Positions 27,985-37,017 of a stretch of DNA of 64,000 nt are shown here, one piece after another; position 1 is the first letter of the stretch; every line of letters begins with the position of its first letter. The notes beneath the pieces were generated by a model. It made no database searches and was not told the origin of the DNA. It saw only the letters and a program-made list of their open reading frames with translations. This DNA is from Streptomyces sp. Ag109_O5-10 (GTDB lineage Bacteria > Actinomycetota > Actinomycetes > Streptomycetales > Streptomycetaceae), in assembly GCF_900105755.1 (NCBI RefSeq), contig NZ_FNTQ01000001.1, positions 5,580,001-5,644,000 of the forward strand. Reading direction: 5' to 3'. The translations under genes and the position numbers were made by a program.

Positions 27985-29142
27985 TTGGCCGGATCGGCTG
28001 ACTTCGACCTGTACCGCCCGTCCGAGGAGCACGACATGCTCCGGGACGTCGTTCGCGCGCTGGTCGAGGCGAAGATCGCCCCCTACGCCGCCGCGGTCGA
28101 CGAGGAGGCCCGCTTCCCCCAGGAGGCGCTCGACGCCCTGGTCGCCAACGAGCTCCAGGCCGTGCACGTCCCCGAGGAGTACGGCGGGGCCGGTGCCGAC
28201 GCGCTCGCCACGGTCATCGTGATCGAGGAGGTCGCCCGCGCCTGCGTCTCCTCCTCCCTCATCCCGGCCGTGAACAAGCTGGGCTCGCTCCCGGTGATCC
28301 TCTCCGGCTCCGAGGACCTGAAGAAGAAGTACCTCACGCCGCTGGCCAAGGGCGACGCGATGTTCTCGTACTGCCTCTCCGAGCCGGAGGCGGGCTCCGA
28401 CGCGGCCGGCATGAAGACGAAGGCGGTCCGCGACGGCGACCACTACGTCCTCAACGGCGTGAAGCGCTGGATCACGAACGCGGGCGTCTCCGAGTACTAC
28501 ACGGTGATGGCCGTCACCGACCCCGAGAAGCGCTCCAAGGGCATCTCCGCCTTCGTGGTCGAGAAGTCCGACGAGGGCGTCTCCTTCGGCGCTCCGGAGA
28601 AGAAGCTCGGCATCAAGGGCTCGCCGACCCGCGAGGTCTACTTCGACAACGTCCGCATCCCCGCCGACCGCATGATCGGCGCCGAGGGCACCGGCTTCGC
28701 CACCGCGATGAAGACCCTCGACCACACCCGCATCACCATCGCCGCCCAGGCCCTCGGCGTCGCCCAGGGCGCCCTCGACTACGCCAAGGGCTACGTCCAG
28801 GAGCGCAAGCAGTTCGGCAAGCCGATCGCCGACTTCCAGGGCATCCAGTTCATGCTCGCCGACATGGCCATGAAGATCGCCGCCGCCCGTGCCCTCACCT
28901 ACCAGGCCGCGGCCGCCTCCGAGCGCGGCGACGCCGACCTCACCTTCCAGGGCGCGGCGGCCAAGTGCTTCGCCTCCGACGTCGCCATGGAGGTCACCAC
29001 GGACGCCGTCCAGCTCCTCGGCGGCTACGGCTACACCCGCGACTACCCGGTCGAGCGCATGATGCGCGACGCGAAGATCACCCAGATCTATGAAGGCACC
29101 AACCAAGTTCAGCGCATCGTGATGGCGAGGAACCTTCCGTAG
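27985..29142 (+). CDS. Acyl-CoA dehydrogenase
   Basis: 385 residues, FAD-dependent, catalysing the first oxidation of beta-oxidation or of a branched-chain acyl-CoA. Signature 1 is ITNAGVSEYY with the preceding SEPEAGSDAAG; signature 2 lies in QLLGGYGYTRDYPVERMMRDAKI; the catalytic base is Glu370 in IYEGTNQVQR. The TTG start at 27985 is preceded by TGGAGTGAGAG. Position after purK-purE recalls mycobacterial fadE25, but chain-length specificity cannot be read from sequence. Confidence 0.93.
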   Translation: MAGSADFDLYRPSEEHDMLRDVVRALVEAKIAPYAAAVDEEARFPQEALDALVANELQAVHVPEEYGGAGADALATVIVIEEVARACVSSSLIPAVNKLGSLPVILSGSEDLKKKYLTPLAKGDAMFSYCLSEPEAGSDAAGMKTKAVRDGDHYVLNGVKRWITNAGVSEYYTVMAVTDPEKRSKGISAFVVEKSDEGVSFGAPEKKLGIKGSPTREVYFDNVRIPADRMIGAEGTGFATAMKTLDHTRITIAAQALGVAQGALDYAKGYVQERKQFGKPIADFQGIQFMLADMAMKIAAARALTYQAAAASERGDADLTFQGAAAKCFASDVAMEVTTDAVQLLGGYGYTRDYPVERMMRDAKITQIYEGTNQVQRIVMARNLP

Positions 29143-29726
29143 CTGGATTTTTGCAGGTCAAAAGCGCTTCGATGGTCCGCAGGGGCCTCCTCGGCTTCCT
29201 GCCTGTCGCGGCCTGACCAAGGCCGTTGCCAGGACCATGCTGAGGGATTCCTGGCCGGATGCCGGGCTGAAACGGCGACTGGCCCGCACAGACAACACAG
29301 CCTCCGGCATGACGCCGGGGGCTGTTGTCGTACGCGGGTCCCGAGACCCCTGTCACCCAGGCGGTCGATCGCCTGATCGGCCCTGTCCAGGGATGGTCGG
29401 TCTCCTGGGCAAGGACACCGAGGCGGCCTTCAGATCTCGTTCGCCCGCTTCGACTGTGCGTCGTTCTCGCGGAGTTGTCCGAGGTCTTCGTGCTCAGCGG
29501 TGGATGGCCGGCCGGCGCGGTCGGTCTCGGCCTGGCGGGGCCGGCTGCCCAAGGCCTCTTTGCCGGGGGCCGATTCCGGAGCATCGAGGACTCCACGACC
29601 GGTACGGCTCACCCCTCGGGGCGTCTGTTCCGTCCGGCGCACTCGACTGGCACTACCCGACGGTCGGGCTTAGGACGGGAAGCACACGGGGACCCCCTGG
29701 AACCCCGCCCACCCCCTGGAGGAGCC
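29143..29726. other. 584-bp gene-poor spacer with one hairpin
   Basis: No open frame here has convincing coding character or family similarity. An imperfect stem-loop at 29291-29329 (GACAA-CA-CAGCC-T-CCGGC paired with GCCGG-G-GGCTG-TTGTC) may terminate the acyl-CoA dehydrogenase transcript. The remainder could include leader and promoter for the copper-storage gene; GGGGACCCC just upstream of that gene is palindromic and of the GC-tract kind bound by CsoR repressors, but this is weak. Confidence 0.4.
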
Positions 29727-30092
29727 ATGACCCAGACCGGACCCATGACGGCCATGTCCAAGCAGATGCAGGAGTGCGTCAACACGTGCATGGCCACCCA
29801 CACGATGTGCGAGGAGACCCTGAGCTCCTGCATGTCGATGGAGGGCGGCCAGGCCCACATGCGCATCATGCGCGCGCTCATGGACTGCTCCGAGGCGACC
29901 CGTATGTGCGCCGACATGATGATGCGGCGTTCGCCGCTCTCGCCCGAGATGTGTGCGATGTGTGCCAAAGCGTGTGACATGTGTGCCGAGGCGTGTATGT
30001 CCATGCCCGACGACCCGCAGATGAAGCGCTGCGCGGAGGCGTGTCGCCGCTGCGCCGAGATGTGCCGCTCCATGGCGACCATGGCCATGTGA
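29727..30092 (+). CDS. Cytosolic copper-storage protein (Csp, four-helix bundle)
   Basis: 121 residues with 15 Cys and about 25 Met, arranged as CxxxC / CxxC repeats on four predicted helices (e.g. MCAMCAKACDMCAEACMSM). This is the pattern of Csp-type four-helix bundles whose core binds many Cu(I) ions through thiolates. There is no signal peptide, so it is of the cytosolic (Csp3-like) type, buffering excess copper. GGAGGA precedes ATG 29727. The frame extends upstream but without similarity. It stands alone between two hairpins. Confidence 0.9.
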   Translation: MTQTGPMTAMSKQMQECVNTCMATHTMCEETLSSCMSMEGGQAHMRIMRALMDCSEATRMCADMMMRRSPLSPEMCAMCAKACDMCAEACMSMPDDPQMKRCAEACRRCAEMCRSMATMAM

Positions 30093-30116
30093 CGCTCGTC
30101 GCGACCGAGTACGGCG

Positions 30117-30145
30117 ATGGGGAAGGGCGCCAGGCCCTTCCCCAT
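30117..30145. terminator. Terminator hairpin
   Basis: 12-bp arms ATGGGGAAGGGC (30117-30128) and GCCCTTCCCCAT (30134-30145), loop GCCAG, between the convergent copper-storage and LCP genes. Confidence 0.85.
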
Positions 30146-30164
30146 GTGCTGCCGCCGCCCCGGC

Positions 30165-31460
30165 CTAGTTGCCGCTGACGGTGACCTTCTGGTCGTTCTT
30201 CAGCTCGTCGACCAGCGTCTTCACCTTCGCCTTGTCCCAGACGAGGTTGCCGCCGGTGGAGCCGGAGACCGGCATGTTCATCGAGGTGCCGTCGCCGCCG
30301 TTGACGCCCTTCATCGCGAAGAACATCGACGCCAGGTCCCACAGGCTCATGTCCTTGTCGACGGTGAGGGAGTCCAGTCCCGCGCCGAGGGTGGGGTAGA
30401 GCTTGAAGGGGTTCAGGATCGTCGACGGGGTGGCCACCTGGTGGGCCAGGGCCGCCAGGAACTTCTGCTGGTTCTTGGTGCGCTGCAGGTCGGACGCGGC
30501 GAAGGCGTGCCGGGTACGGACGAAGGCCAGCGCCTCCTCGCCGTTCAGGGTCTGTTTGCCCGCCTTGAAGTTCGCGCCCGAGTAGCTGTCCTTGAAGCCC
30601 TGGTCGATGGTGATCGTGACACCGCCGACCGCGTCCACTATGTCGGCGAAACCGGCGAAGCCGATCTCCACGTAGTGGTCGATGTGCAGGCCGGTGTTGT
30701 ACTCGACCGTGCGGACGAGGAGGGTCGGGCCGTCCTCGGCGTAGGCCGCGTTGAGCTTCGTGTGACGGCCGGTGTTCGGGTAGACCTTGCCGGACGTCGA
30801 CCCCTTGTAGGAGGGGATCTCCACGTCCGAGTCACGGGGCAGCGAGACCAGGGTGTCGCCGTTGTCGCCGACGTGCAGGATCATCATCGAGTCGGTGCGC
30901 TGGCCCTCGGCCGACCCCGTGTGCAGCTTCTTCTTCTCCTCGGCCGACATGCCCTTGCGGCTGTCGGAACCGACGATCAGGTAGTTGGTGCCCTTGCCCG
31001 CCGCGGGCCGGTCGATCACCTTGGACAGGTCGACGTCCCGGTGCAGCTTGGAGTCGGCCCAGAAGTAGGTCGCGACGGATGTGACGACCAGCACGCTCAC
31101 CACGACGATCGCGGTCCACTTGATCCGCTTGCGCCAGTTGGGAGCCGGCCGCGGCTCACGCTCGCGCGTGCCGGAAGGGCCATCGCCCCCCGGGCCGCCG
31201 CCGTAGACCTGGCCGGTGTTGTAGCCGCTGTCGTAGCCGTCGTACCCGCCACCGTCGTCGTACCCGCCGTTGTACGACGGCTGCTGCGGGACCCCGGGGT
31301 ACCCGCCGCCCTGCTGCGGGGCGCCGTACGGCGGTGCCGACGGCTCCCCGCGCCGTACCTGGCGCATCACGCGGGCGCCCTCGGGCTGCGCGCCCGCACT
31401 ACCGCGGCCGTATTGGTTGCCGCGGTTGCCGTCCGACCATCCCTCGGGCCATTCGCTCAT
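30165..31460 (-). CDS. LytR-CpsA-Psr (LCP) family glycopolymer transferase 1
   Basis: 431 residues: Gly/Tyr/Gln-rich cytoplasmic N-terminus, one membrane helix (about 112-132), then an extracellular LCP domain with the conserved blocks NYLIVGSDSRKG, DSMMILHV, LVSLPRDS, HYVEIGFAGFADIVDAVGGV and ALAFVRTRHAF. LCP enzymes transfer undecaprenyl-linked glycopolymers onto peptidoglycan. The Arg and Asp residues contacting the lipid pyrophosphate are retained. No LytR_C domain. ATG 31460 is preferred; the frame is open to 31541. First of five LCP paralogues within 10 kb. Confidence 0.92.
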   Translation of the reverse strand: MSEWPEGWSDGNRGNQYGRGSAGAQPEGARVMRQVRRGEPSAPPYGAPQQGGGYPGVPQQPSYNGGYDDGGGYDGYDSGYNTGQVYGGGPGGDGPSGTREREPRPAPNWRKRIKWTAIVVVSVLVVTSVATYFWADSKLHRDVDLSKVIDRPAAGKGTNYLIVGSDSRKGMSAEEKKKLHTGSAEGQRTDSMMILHVGDNGDTLVSLPRDSDVEIPSYKGSTSGKVYPNTGRHTKLNAAYAEDGPTLLVRTVEYNTGLHIDHYVEIGFAGFADIVDAVGGVTITIDQGFKDSYSGANFKAGKQTLNGEEALAFVRTRHAFAASDLQRTKNQQKFLAALAHQVATPSTILNPFKLYPTLGAGLDSLTVDKDMSLWDLASMFFAMKGVNGGDGTSMNMPVSGSTGGNLVWDKAKVKTLVDELKNDQKVTVSGN

Positions 31461-31579
31461 GGGCCCCAGTGTGCAGGCAGCCCCTGTGTCTCTTACAAGG
31501 GCCGTAGGAAAATCAGGGCACCGCTGTTGCGAACCCGACACAAATTCCGCGATTGTCGCCTCGGCATAAGGTGGGGGCC

Positions 31580-32128
31580 ATGACAGACCAGGCCCCCGAG
31601 GCGGAACCCGATATACCCGGCAAGCCGACGTCCGCCTCCCGGACCACGCTGAGCCACATCATGACCCACAGCGACACCAACCTCCTCGGGACGGTGCACG
31701 GCGGTGTGATCATGAAGCTCGTGGACGACGCGGCGGGCGCGGTCGCCGGCCGTCACTCGGGCGGCCCCGCCGTCACCGCGTCCATGGACGAGATGGTGTT
31801 CCTCGAGCCGGTTCGCGTCGGCGACCTCGTCCACGTCAAGGCCCAGGTCAACTGGACCGGCCGGACGTCGATGGAGGTGGGGGTCCGGGTCCTCGCCGAG
31901 CGCTGGAACGAGTCGACCCCGGCCACCCAGGTCGGCTCGGCCTACCTCGTCTTCGCGGCGGTCGACGCGGACGGCAAGCCGCGCCGGGTGCCGCGGGTCC
32001 TGCCGGAGACGGACCGGGACCGCCGGCGCTACCAGGAGGCCCAGATCAGGCGCACACACCGGCTGGCGAGGCGCCGGGAGATCCGTGAGCTGCGCGAACG
32101 CAGGGTGGCGGAGGGGTACGCGGACTAG
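31580..32128 (+). CDS. Hotdog-fold acyl-CoA thioesterase
   Basis: 182 residues. TNLLGTVHGGVIMKLVDDAAG is the conserved HGG...D active-site region of the BFIT/cytosolic acyl-CoA hydrolase group, followed by ASMDEMVFLEPVRVGDLV. It hydrolyses acyl-CoA thioesters, probably long-chain. A basic Arg-rich C-terminal tail (about 150-182) is unusual and could mediate binding to membranes or nucleic acid. ATG 31580 follows GGTGGGGG. Divergent from LCP gene 1. Confidence 0.85.
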   Translation: MTDQAPEAEPDIPGKPTSASRTTLSHIMTHSDTNLLGTVHGGVIMKLVDDAAGAVAGRHSGGPAVTASMDEMVFLEPVRVGDLVHVKAQVNWTGRTSMEVGVRVLAERWNESTPATQVGSAYLVFAAVDADGKPRRVPRVLPETDRDRRRYQEAQIRRTHRLARRREIRELRERRVAEGYAD

Positions 32129-32137
32129 GGCGGTGCG

Positions 32138-32225
32138 TCGTCGCCCCGCGCCCCGCTGAAAGCGGGGGGTGCCGCGCAACCCCCTGCTTTTTTTGGGGGG
32201 CGGGGAACCGCGCGAGCAACCCCCA
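32138..32225 (-). repeat. Degenerate palindromic elements with T7 run
   Basis: Between convergent stops. CCCCGCT-GAA-AGCGGGG forms one hairpin. CCCCC-TGCTTTTTTT-GGGGG forms another whose loop holds seven T (32188-32194). The flank GGGGAACCGCGCGAGCAAC is the reverse complement of the family consensus. Probably a composite terminator for the thioesterase and LCP genes. Confidence 0.7.
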
Positions 32226-32250
32226 CGCACCCGCACCCGGCCGAGGACCC

Positions 32251-33768
32251 TCAGCACACCTTCTCGTCCCCCCGGATGACAGCGGCGGCTCCCTGTGGTG
32301 CCGGCTCGTCCACCCGTACCTTCCGCACCGCCCCCTTGAAGTCCGCCCCCACCGTCACCCGCAGCACCGGCCCGAGCCCCGGCACGGCCCGCAACTCGCT
32401 GCCCGGGAGCGCGGCGGCCAGGGAGCGGGCCGAGCGGTCCCAGCGCGGGTCGAAGGAGACGACCGTCCGCTTCAGGTCGCGGTGGGCGGCCGTCACCGGC
32501 CGGTGGTTCGTCGCGAAGCCCGTCGCCGCCAGCGCCGCGTCCATCCGCCGCGCCACCCCCGCCGTGGCCGTGCCGTTCTCCACCTGGACCCGGATCGTGG
32601 CCGGCGCCACCTCCACCGTCGCGGGCGGCGGCCCCTGCGGCTTCGGCGACGCCGCGGGCGCCGGCGCCGGTGCGGGGGCGAGCGGCTGGTCATCACGCAG
32701 GGACCGGAACAGCCGGTCGGACCCGGCCCGGTCCCACTTCAGCGTCGAGCCGATGCCTTTCACCGGGTAGGCCAGCTGCCCGATGGGAACCGTCGTGAAC
32801 TCCGACGAGGACGGGGAGAAGCTGCGCATCGCCCGGCCGAGGTCCAGCAGCTCGTCCGTGCCGAACCCGGTGTCCGCCCGTACCGACCCCAGCACCGCCC
32901 GTGTCACGTCCCGGAACCGGATCGGGTTGAGCAGCACCCCGCTCGACGTCGCCCGCTCGATCAGCGCCGCCAGGAACCGCTGCTGCCGCTTCATCCGGCC
33001 CAGGTCGCTCGCCGCGTCGATGTGCCGGGCGCGGACGTACTGCAGGGCCTGGCCGCCGCCCAGGGTGTGGGTGCCGGGGGAGAGGTTCAGGCCGGTGTAG
33101 GAGTCCTTCAACGGCAGGGCGGTGCAGACCTGGACCCCGCCGAGCACGTCGACGGTCCGCATGAACGTGATGAAGTCGACCTCCAGGTAGTGGTCGATCT
33201 TCAGGTGGGTCATGTCCTCGACCGTGCGGACGGTGAGCTGCGGGCCGCCCTCCGCGTAGGCCGCGTTCAGCTTGATGGGGTGGGCCGGGTAGGTGCGGTG
33301 CGTCGTCTCGTCCACACGGGCCGGGATCTCGGCGTACGAGTCGCGTGGCAGGCTGACCACGGTGGCCCGCTCCCGGTCCGCCGAGATGTGCACGATCATG
33401 ATCGTGTCGGTGCAGTGGCAGGGCGCCCCGCCCAGCCGGTACTTGCGCCGTTCCCGTTCGGTGATCTTGTCGCGGCCGTCGGTGCCGACCAGCAGGACGT
33501 TCATGCCGTGGCCGGCGGCGGGACGGTTCTTCATGTCCTTGAAGGGGTCGACCCGGGCGATGTCCGCGTCCAGGCCGGCCATCACCGAGTGTCCGATCCC
33601 GGCCGACGCCAGCACCACCACCGAGAGTGTGGTGACCGCCCGCATGGCCCAGCGCGGCCGCCGGGGCCTTGCGGGTCGTACCGGCGGCCGCGGGGTTTGA
33701 CGGGTGGGCTGCGGTCTGCGCTGCGGCGGGGCGGGCCGGGCGGGGGACCGGGGCGGGCTGGCGGACAA
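32251..33768 (-). CDS. LCP family glycopolymer transferase 2, with LytR_C domain
   Basis: 505 residues: Pro/Arg-rich N-terminus, membrane helix (about 43-62), LCP domain (NVLLVGTDGRDK; TVVSLPRDSYAEIP; HYLEVDFITFMRTVDVLGGVQVC; ALQYVRARH), a Pro/Ala linker, and a C-terminal LytR_C domain (IRVQVENGTATAGVARRMD). TTG 33768 is chosen because GGAGG lies seven bases upstream; GTG 33810 is an alternative without a ribosome site. Divergent from the glycosyltransferase gene, suggesting shared control. Confidence 0.9.
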   Translation of the reverse strand: MSASPPRSPARPAPPQRRPQPTRQTPRPPVRPARPRRPRWAMRAVTTLSVVVLASAGIGHSVMAGLDADIARVDPFKDMKNRPAAGHGMNVLLVGTDGRDKITERERRKYRLGGAPCHCTDTIMIVHISADRERATVVSLPRDSYAEIPARVDETTHRTYPAHPIKLNAAYAEGGPQLTVRTVEDMTHLKIDHYLEVDFITFMRTVDVLGGVQVCTALPLKDSYTGLNLSPGTHTLGGGQALQYVRARHIDAASDLGRMKRQQRFLAALIERATSSGVLLNPIRFRDVTRAVLGSVRADTGFGTDELLDLGRAMRSFSPSSSEFTTVPIGQLAYPVKGIGSTLKWDRAGSDRLFRSLRDDQPLAPAPAPAPAASPKPQGPPPATVEVAPATIRVQVENGTATAGVARRMDAALAATGFATNHRPVTAAHRDLKRTVVSFDPRWDRSARSLAAALPGSELRAVPGLGPVLRVTVGADFKGAVRKVRVDEPAPQGAAAVIRGDEKVC

Positions 33769-33894
33769 AGGACACCTCCGGACGAGGCCGTACGTGGGAT
33801 CCGTGAGCACGGTAGGCCGATACGACCTTCAGCCCGCGGTACCGTCGATGCGGCGCGCACCGGTGTCCCCCGTTCGCGGTAACGTGAGCCTCCT

Positions 33895-34932
33895 ATGAAC
33901 GCCAAGCCCGACGTGCGGCACCCCGCAGTCTCTGTGATCATGCCTGTCCTCGACGAGGAGCGGCATCTGCGTGGGGCCGTCCAAGCGATCCTCGCGCAGG
34001 AGTACGCCGGCGAGCTGGAGGTCGTCATCGCCCTCGGTCCGTCCAGGGACCGCACGGACGAGATCGCCGCCGCGCTCGTGGCCGAGGACCCGCGCGTGCA
34101 CACCGTCCCGAACCCGACCGGGCGCACCCCGGCCGCGCTGAACGCCGCGATCAAGGCCTCCCGGCACCCGATCGTGGTCCGCGTCGACGGCCACGGCATG
34201 CTCTCGCCGAACTACATCGCCACCGCGGTGCGGCTCCTGGAGGAGACCGGCGCGATGAACGTCGGCGGCATCATGCACGCCGAGGGCGAGAACGACTGGG
34301 AGCACGCGGTCGCGGCGGCCATGACCTCGAGGATCGGCGTCGGGAACGCCGCCTTCCACACGGGTGGGCAGGCCGGTCCCGCCGACACGGTCTACCTGGG
34401 TGTCTTCCGGCGCGAGGCGCTGGAGCAACAGGGCGGCTACAACGAGGAGTTCATCCGCGCCCAGGACTGGGAGCTGAACTTCCGGATCCGTGAGGCCGGC
34501 GGCCTGATCTGGTTCTCGCCGGAGCTGAAGGTGTCGTACCGGCCGCGGCCGAGCGTGAAGGCGCTCGCCAAGCAGTACAAGGACTACGGCCGTTGGCGGC
34601 ACGTCGTCGCCCGCTACCACGAGGGCTCCATCAACCTGCGCTACCTCGCCCCGCCGGTGGCGGTGTGCGCGATAGCCGCGGGGATCGTCGTCGGGGCGCT
34701 GGTCACCCCGTTCGGCCTCGTGATCCCGGGCGGCTATCTGGCGGCGATCGTCGCCGGGTCCCTCCCGGCCGGCAAGGGGCTCCCGCTGAAGGCACGGCTG
34801 CGGATTCCGGTCGCCCTCGCCACGATGCACATGTCGTGGGGGTACGGCTTCCTGACCAGCCCCCGGTCGCTGGCGAAGCGGGTCATCGCGTCCCGCAGGC
34901 CCGCGGTGCTCAGCTCCTCCGCCACGAACTGA
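33895..34932 (+). CDS. Family-2 glycosyltransferase with C-terminal membrane segments
   Basis: 345 residues. GT-A fold: VSVIMPVLDEERHLRGAV at the start, RVDGHG in place of the usual DxD, a QDWELN acceptor/base region, then two hydrophobic segments (about 250-285). It would transfer a sugar to a polyprenyl or wall-glycan acceptor at the inner membrane face. It sits between divergent and convergent LCP genes, so its product is a plausible LCP substrate. ATG 33895 has no clear Shine-Dalgarno sequence. Confidence 0.88.
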   Translation: MNAKPDVRHPAVSVIMPVLDEERHLRGAVQAILAQEYAGELEVVIALGPSRDRTDEIAAALVAEDPRVHTVPNPTGRTPAALNAAIKASRHPIVVRVDGHGMLSPNYIATAVRLLEETGAMNVGGIMHAEGENDWEHAVAAAMTSRIGVGNAAFHTGGQAGPADTVYLGVFRREALEQQGGYNEEFIRAQDWELNFRIREAGGLIWFSPELKVSYRPRPSVKALAKQYKDYGRWRHVVARYHEGSINLRYLAPPVAVCAIAAGIVVGALVTPFGLVIPGGYLAAIVAGSLPAGKGLPLKARLRIPVALATMHMSWGYGFLTSPRSLAKRVIASRRPAVLSSSATN

Positions 34933-34940
34933 GCACCGGC

Positions 34941-34971
34941 GGCCCGGACTTCACCAGGTGCAGTCCGGGCC
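34941..34971. terminator. Terminator hairpin
   Basis: 10-bp arms GGCCCGGACT (34941-34950) and AGTCCGGGCC (34962-34971), 11-nt loop, right after the glycosyltransferase stop. The rest of the spacer to 35175 contains a Pro/Cys-rich open frame without coding character. Confidence 0.8.
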
Positions 34972-35175
34972 GACGTGCCTGCACGGCCCTGGTGTCCTCG
35001 ACCGACACCACGTCGGACACCTCCCCCCCCGCACACTGCTGCGCACCACCTTGTCCGCCCCGCCGCTCACACCTGCCACCACACCCGGAACTCCCGGGCT
35101 CCTGGACGTGGCGGCGGTGTCATGCGGCGGTTGAGGAGTCAGCTGTGCCTGCCTGTGCGGATCTGCGGGCTCCCG

Positions 35176-36786
35176 CTACCAGCGATAGGGCGCGTACACG
35201 TCCATGCACTGCTTGGTGTCCGAACCGTTGATCGCGTCGGTGTTGTCCGGCAGGTCACCGGCCTTCGGCGCGGCCTGCTTCGGGTACGCCGTCCCCTCCC
35301 GCCAGTCGGCGCCGACGACGAGCGTGACCCCTGACACATCGGTGGTCTGCTGGACCTGGCTCGTGGGGATGCCCAGCGCCTTGGCGACCGCCTGGGCGTC
35401 GCCCTCCAGGTCCGCGCTCGGGTACTGGACCACCGTCTTCTCCACCGACTCCGCGCCCCCCGAGGTGTCCGTCACCGCCCCGGTGTAGCCCTTGGCGGCC
35501 AGCTCCTGGGCGAGCGTCCGGGCCCGGCCGGGGACCGCGGCCTCGGTGGCGGTACCGGTGGCGTTGCGCACCTGCACGCCGAGACTGCCCGCGGGGACGG
35601 ACGGCTCCTTGGCGGGCCGGCTGCTCGCCGTGGTCTTCTTCCCGCCCTTCTCGGCGCCGCCGTTCTTGTCGAACGCCACGTCGTCACGGAGCATCTGCCA
35701 CATCTTGTCTGCGTTGGCGGTGTCCGGTACGAGGTGGTCCTTGTTCTGCGGGTCCTGGAGGTTCGGCATCGTGAGCGAGGTGATGCGGTCCGTCGGCACC
35801 GACTTGAGCTGCATGCCCAGGTCGTAGAGCTTCTTCGGGGTGCCTATCTCCTTGGAGACCGTCAGCGACTTGGTGGCCGCCTCGGCCAGGTCCATCAGCC
35901 TGCCGGTGTCGGTGAAGACGTTCTGCCCCTTCAGCGTCCGGATCATCGAGTTCAGGTACATGTGCTGGGCCTTGGCCCGCAGCGGGTCACTTCCCCAGGC
36001 GTGCCGGGTGCGCAGCCACTGCAGGGCCTTCTCGCCCTTCACCTTGTGCGTGCCGGCCGTCATCTTCAGCCCGGAGCCGCCGGGCACCGCGGCCGTCGGC
36101 CGGTCCCACACGTTCTGCTTCACACAGACGTCGACGCCGCCGACGGCGTCCGCCATGTTCACCACGCCCGCGAAGTCGATCGTGATCCAGTGGTCGATGT
36201 AGACCCCGGTGAGGTTCTCCCAGGTGGCCAGCGTGCAGCCGGCCCCGCCGCGGGCCAGCGACTCGTTGATGATGGTGTTGGCCGCCGGGTACACCTTGCC
36301 TGTCTTCGGGTCCGTGCACTTGGGTATGTCGACGCGGGTGTCCCGGGGGATGCTCACCATCGCCGCGCTCTTCCGGTCCGCCGACAGGTGGATCAGCATC
36401 TGCACGTCGCCGAGCGGCGGGCTGCCCCGGTCGTACTTGGCGCCGCCGAGCTTCACGTTCTCGTCGGAGTTACGGCTGTCGGAGCCGATCAGCAGGATGT
36501 TCAGCGGCGTCTGACCGGCCGCGTTGGCCGCCGTCTTGCGCGCCTTGGCGTCGCCGATGTCGCGCTCGCCCTTCTGGATGTTGCCGTTCAGGTGCTGGTA
36601 GTAGAGATAACCGGCGCCGGCCGTACCGAGGATCACCACCGAGAGCACGGTCGCCGACCAGCGCAGCACCCGCCGGCCGCGCTTTCCCCGGCCGCCGTTC
36701 GGGCCGCCCTCGCGGCGCCCGCCGCCGGTGCCGCCGGGCGCGCCCGGCGCCTTCGGCGCTCTGTGTGCCTTCGGTGCGAGGGACAT
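35176..36786 (-). CDS. LCP family glycopolymer transferase 3, with LytR_C domain
   Basis: 536 residues: Gly/Arg-rich N-terminus, membrane helix (about 43-63), LCP domain (NILLIGSDSRNSDENV; MVSIPRDTRVDIP; HWITIDFAGVVNMADAVGGVDVC; ALQWLRTRHAWG), then a Lys/Ala linker and LytR_C (LGVQVRNATGTATEAAV). ATG 36786 is chosen with GAGGA upstream; TTG 36834 would add 16 residues. The C-terminal end carries an extra DTKQCMDVYAPYRW tail with one Cys. A sigma-E-like promoter lies 150 bp upstream. Confidence 0.9.
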   Translation of the reverse strand: MSLAPKAHRAPKAPGAPGGTGGGRREGGPNGGRGKRGRRVLRWSATVLSVVILGTAGAGYLYYQHLNGNIQKGERDIGDAKARKTAANAAGQTPLNILLIGSDSRNSDENVKLGGAKYDRGSPPLGDVQMLIHLSADRKSAAMVSIPRDTRVDIPKCTDPKTGKVYPAANTIINESLARGGAGCTLATWENLTGVYIDHWITIDFAGVVNMADAVGGVDVCVKQNVWDRPTAAVPGGSGLKMTAGTHKVKGEKALQWLRTRHAWGSDPLRAKAQHMYLNSMIRTLKGQNVFTDTGRLMDLAEAATKSLTVSKEIGTPKKLYDLGMQLKSVPTDRITSLTMPNLQDPQNKDHLVPDTANADKMWQMLRDDVAFDKNGGAEKGGKKTTASSRPAKEPSVPAGSLGVQVRNATGTATEAAVPGRARTLAQELAAKGYTGAVTDTSGGAESVEKTVVQYPSADLEGDAQAVAKALGIPTSQVQQTTDVSGVTLVVGADWREGTAYPKQAAPKAGDLPDNTDAINGSDTKQCMDVYAPYRW

Positions 36787-36933
36787 CGTGTCCTCGACCG
36801 CAGGCACCTCCCCCCGCACATCGCTCTGCGTCAACGCCCTGCCCTCCCCACCCTGCGCCCTGCGCGCACAGGCCCGCCGCCACGCCCCCCGTCGGACGCC
36901 ACACGGACCACACGGGGTCCGCCCCGCGCCCGG

Positions 36934-36960
36934 TTAGACGCGTGACGGACCCATAGGGTT
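36934..36960 (-). promoter_or_regulatory. Sigma-E-like promoter of LCP gene 3 (candidate)
   Basis: On the minus strand AAC (36958-36960), a 17-bp spacer and CGTCTAA (36934-36940) resemble the ECF sigma-E pattern AAC-N16-CGTC of Streptomyces cell-envelope stress genes. The AAC half is minimal, so this is a suggestion. Confidence 0.3.
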
Positions 36961-37017
36961 ACCTGCCAATTCGCTGTTACTTGGCGCACGTGCGACGTAA
37001 CTCACCGTCGCGCCGAC

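Noticed and set aside
29078..29596. 172-codon minus-strand ORF in the spacer after the acyl-CoA dehydrogenase
   Set aside because: It starts and ends without ribosome site or family similarity and overlaps the 3' end of the dehydrogenase gene; composition looks non-coding.
29325..30092. 255-codon version of the copper-storage protein
   Set aside because: The added N-terminal 134 residues have no family similarity, and GGAGGA marks ATG 29727 as the start.
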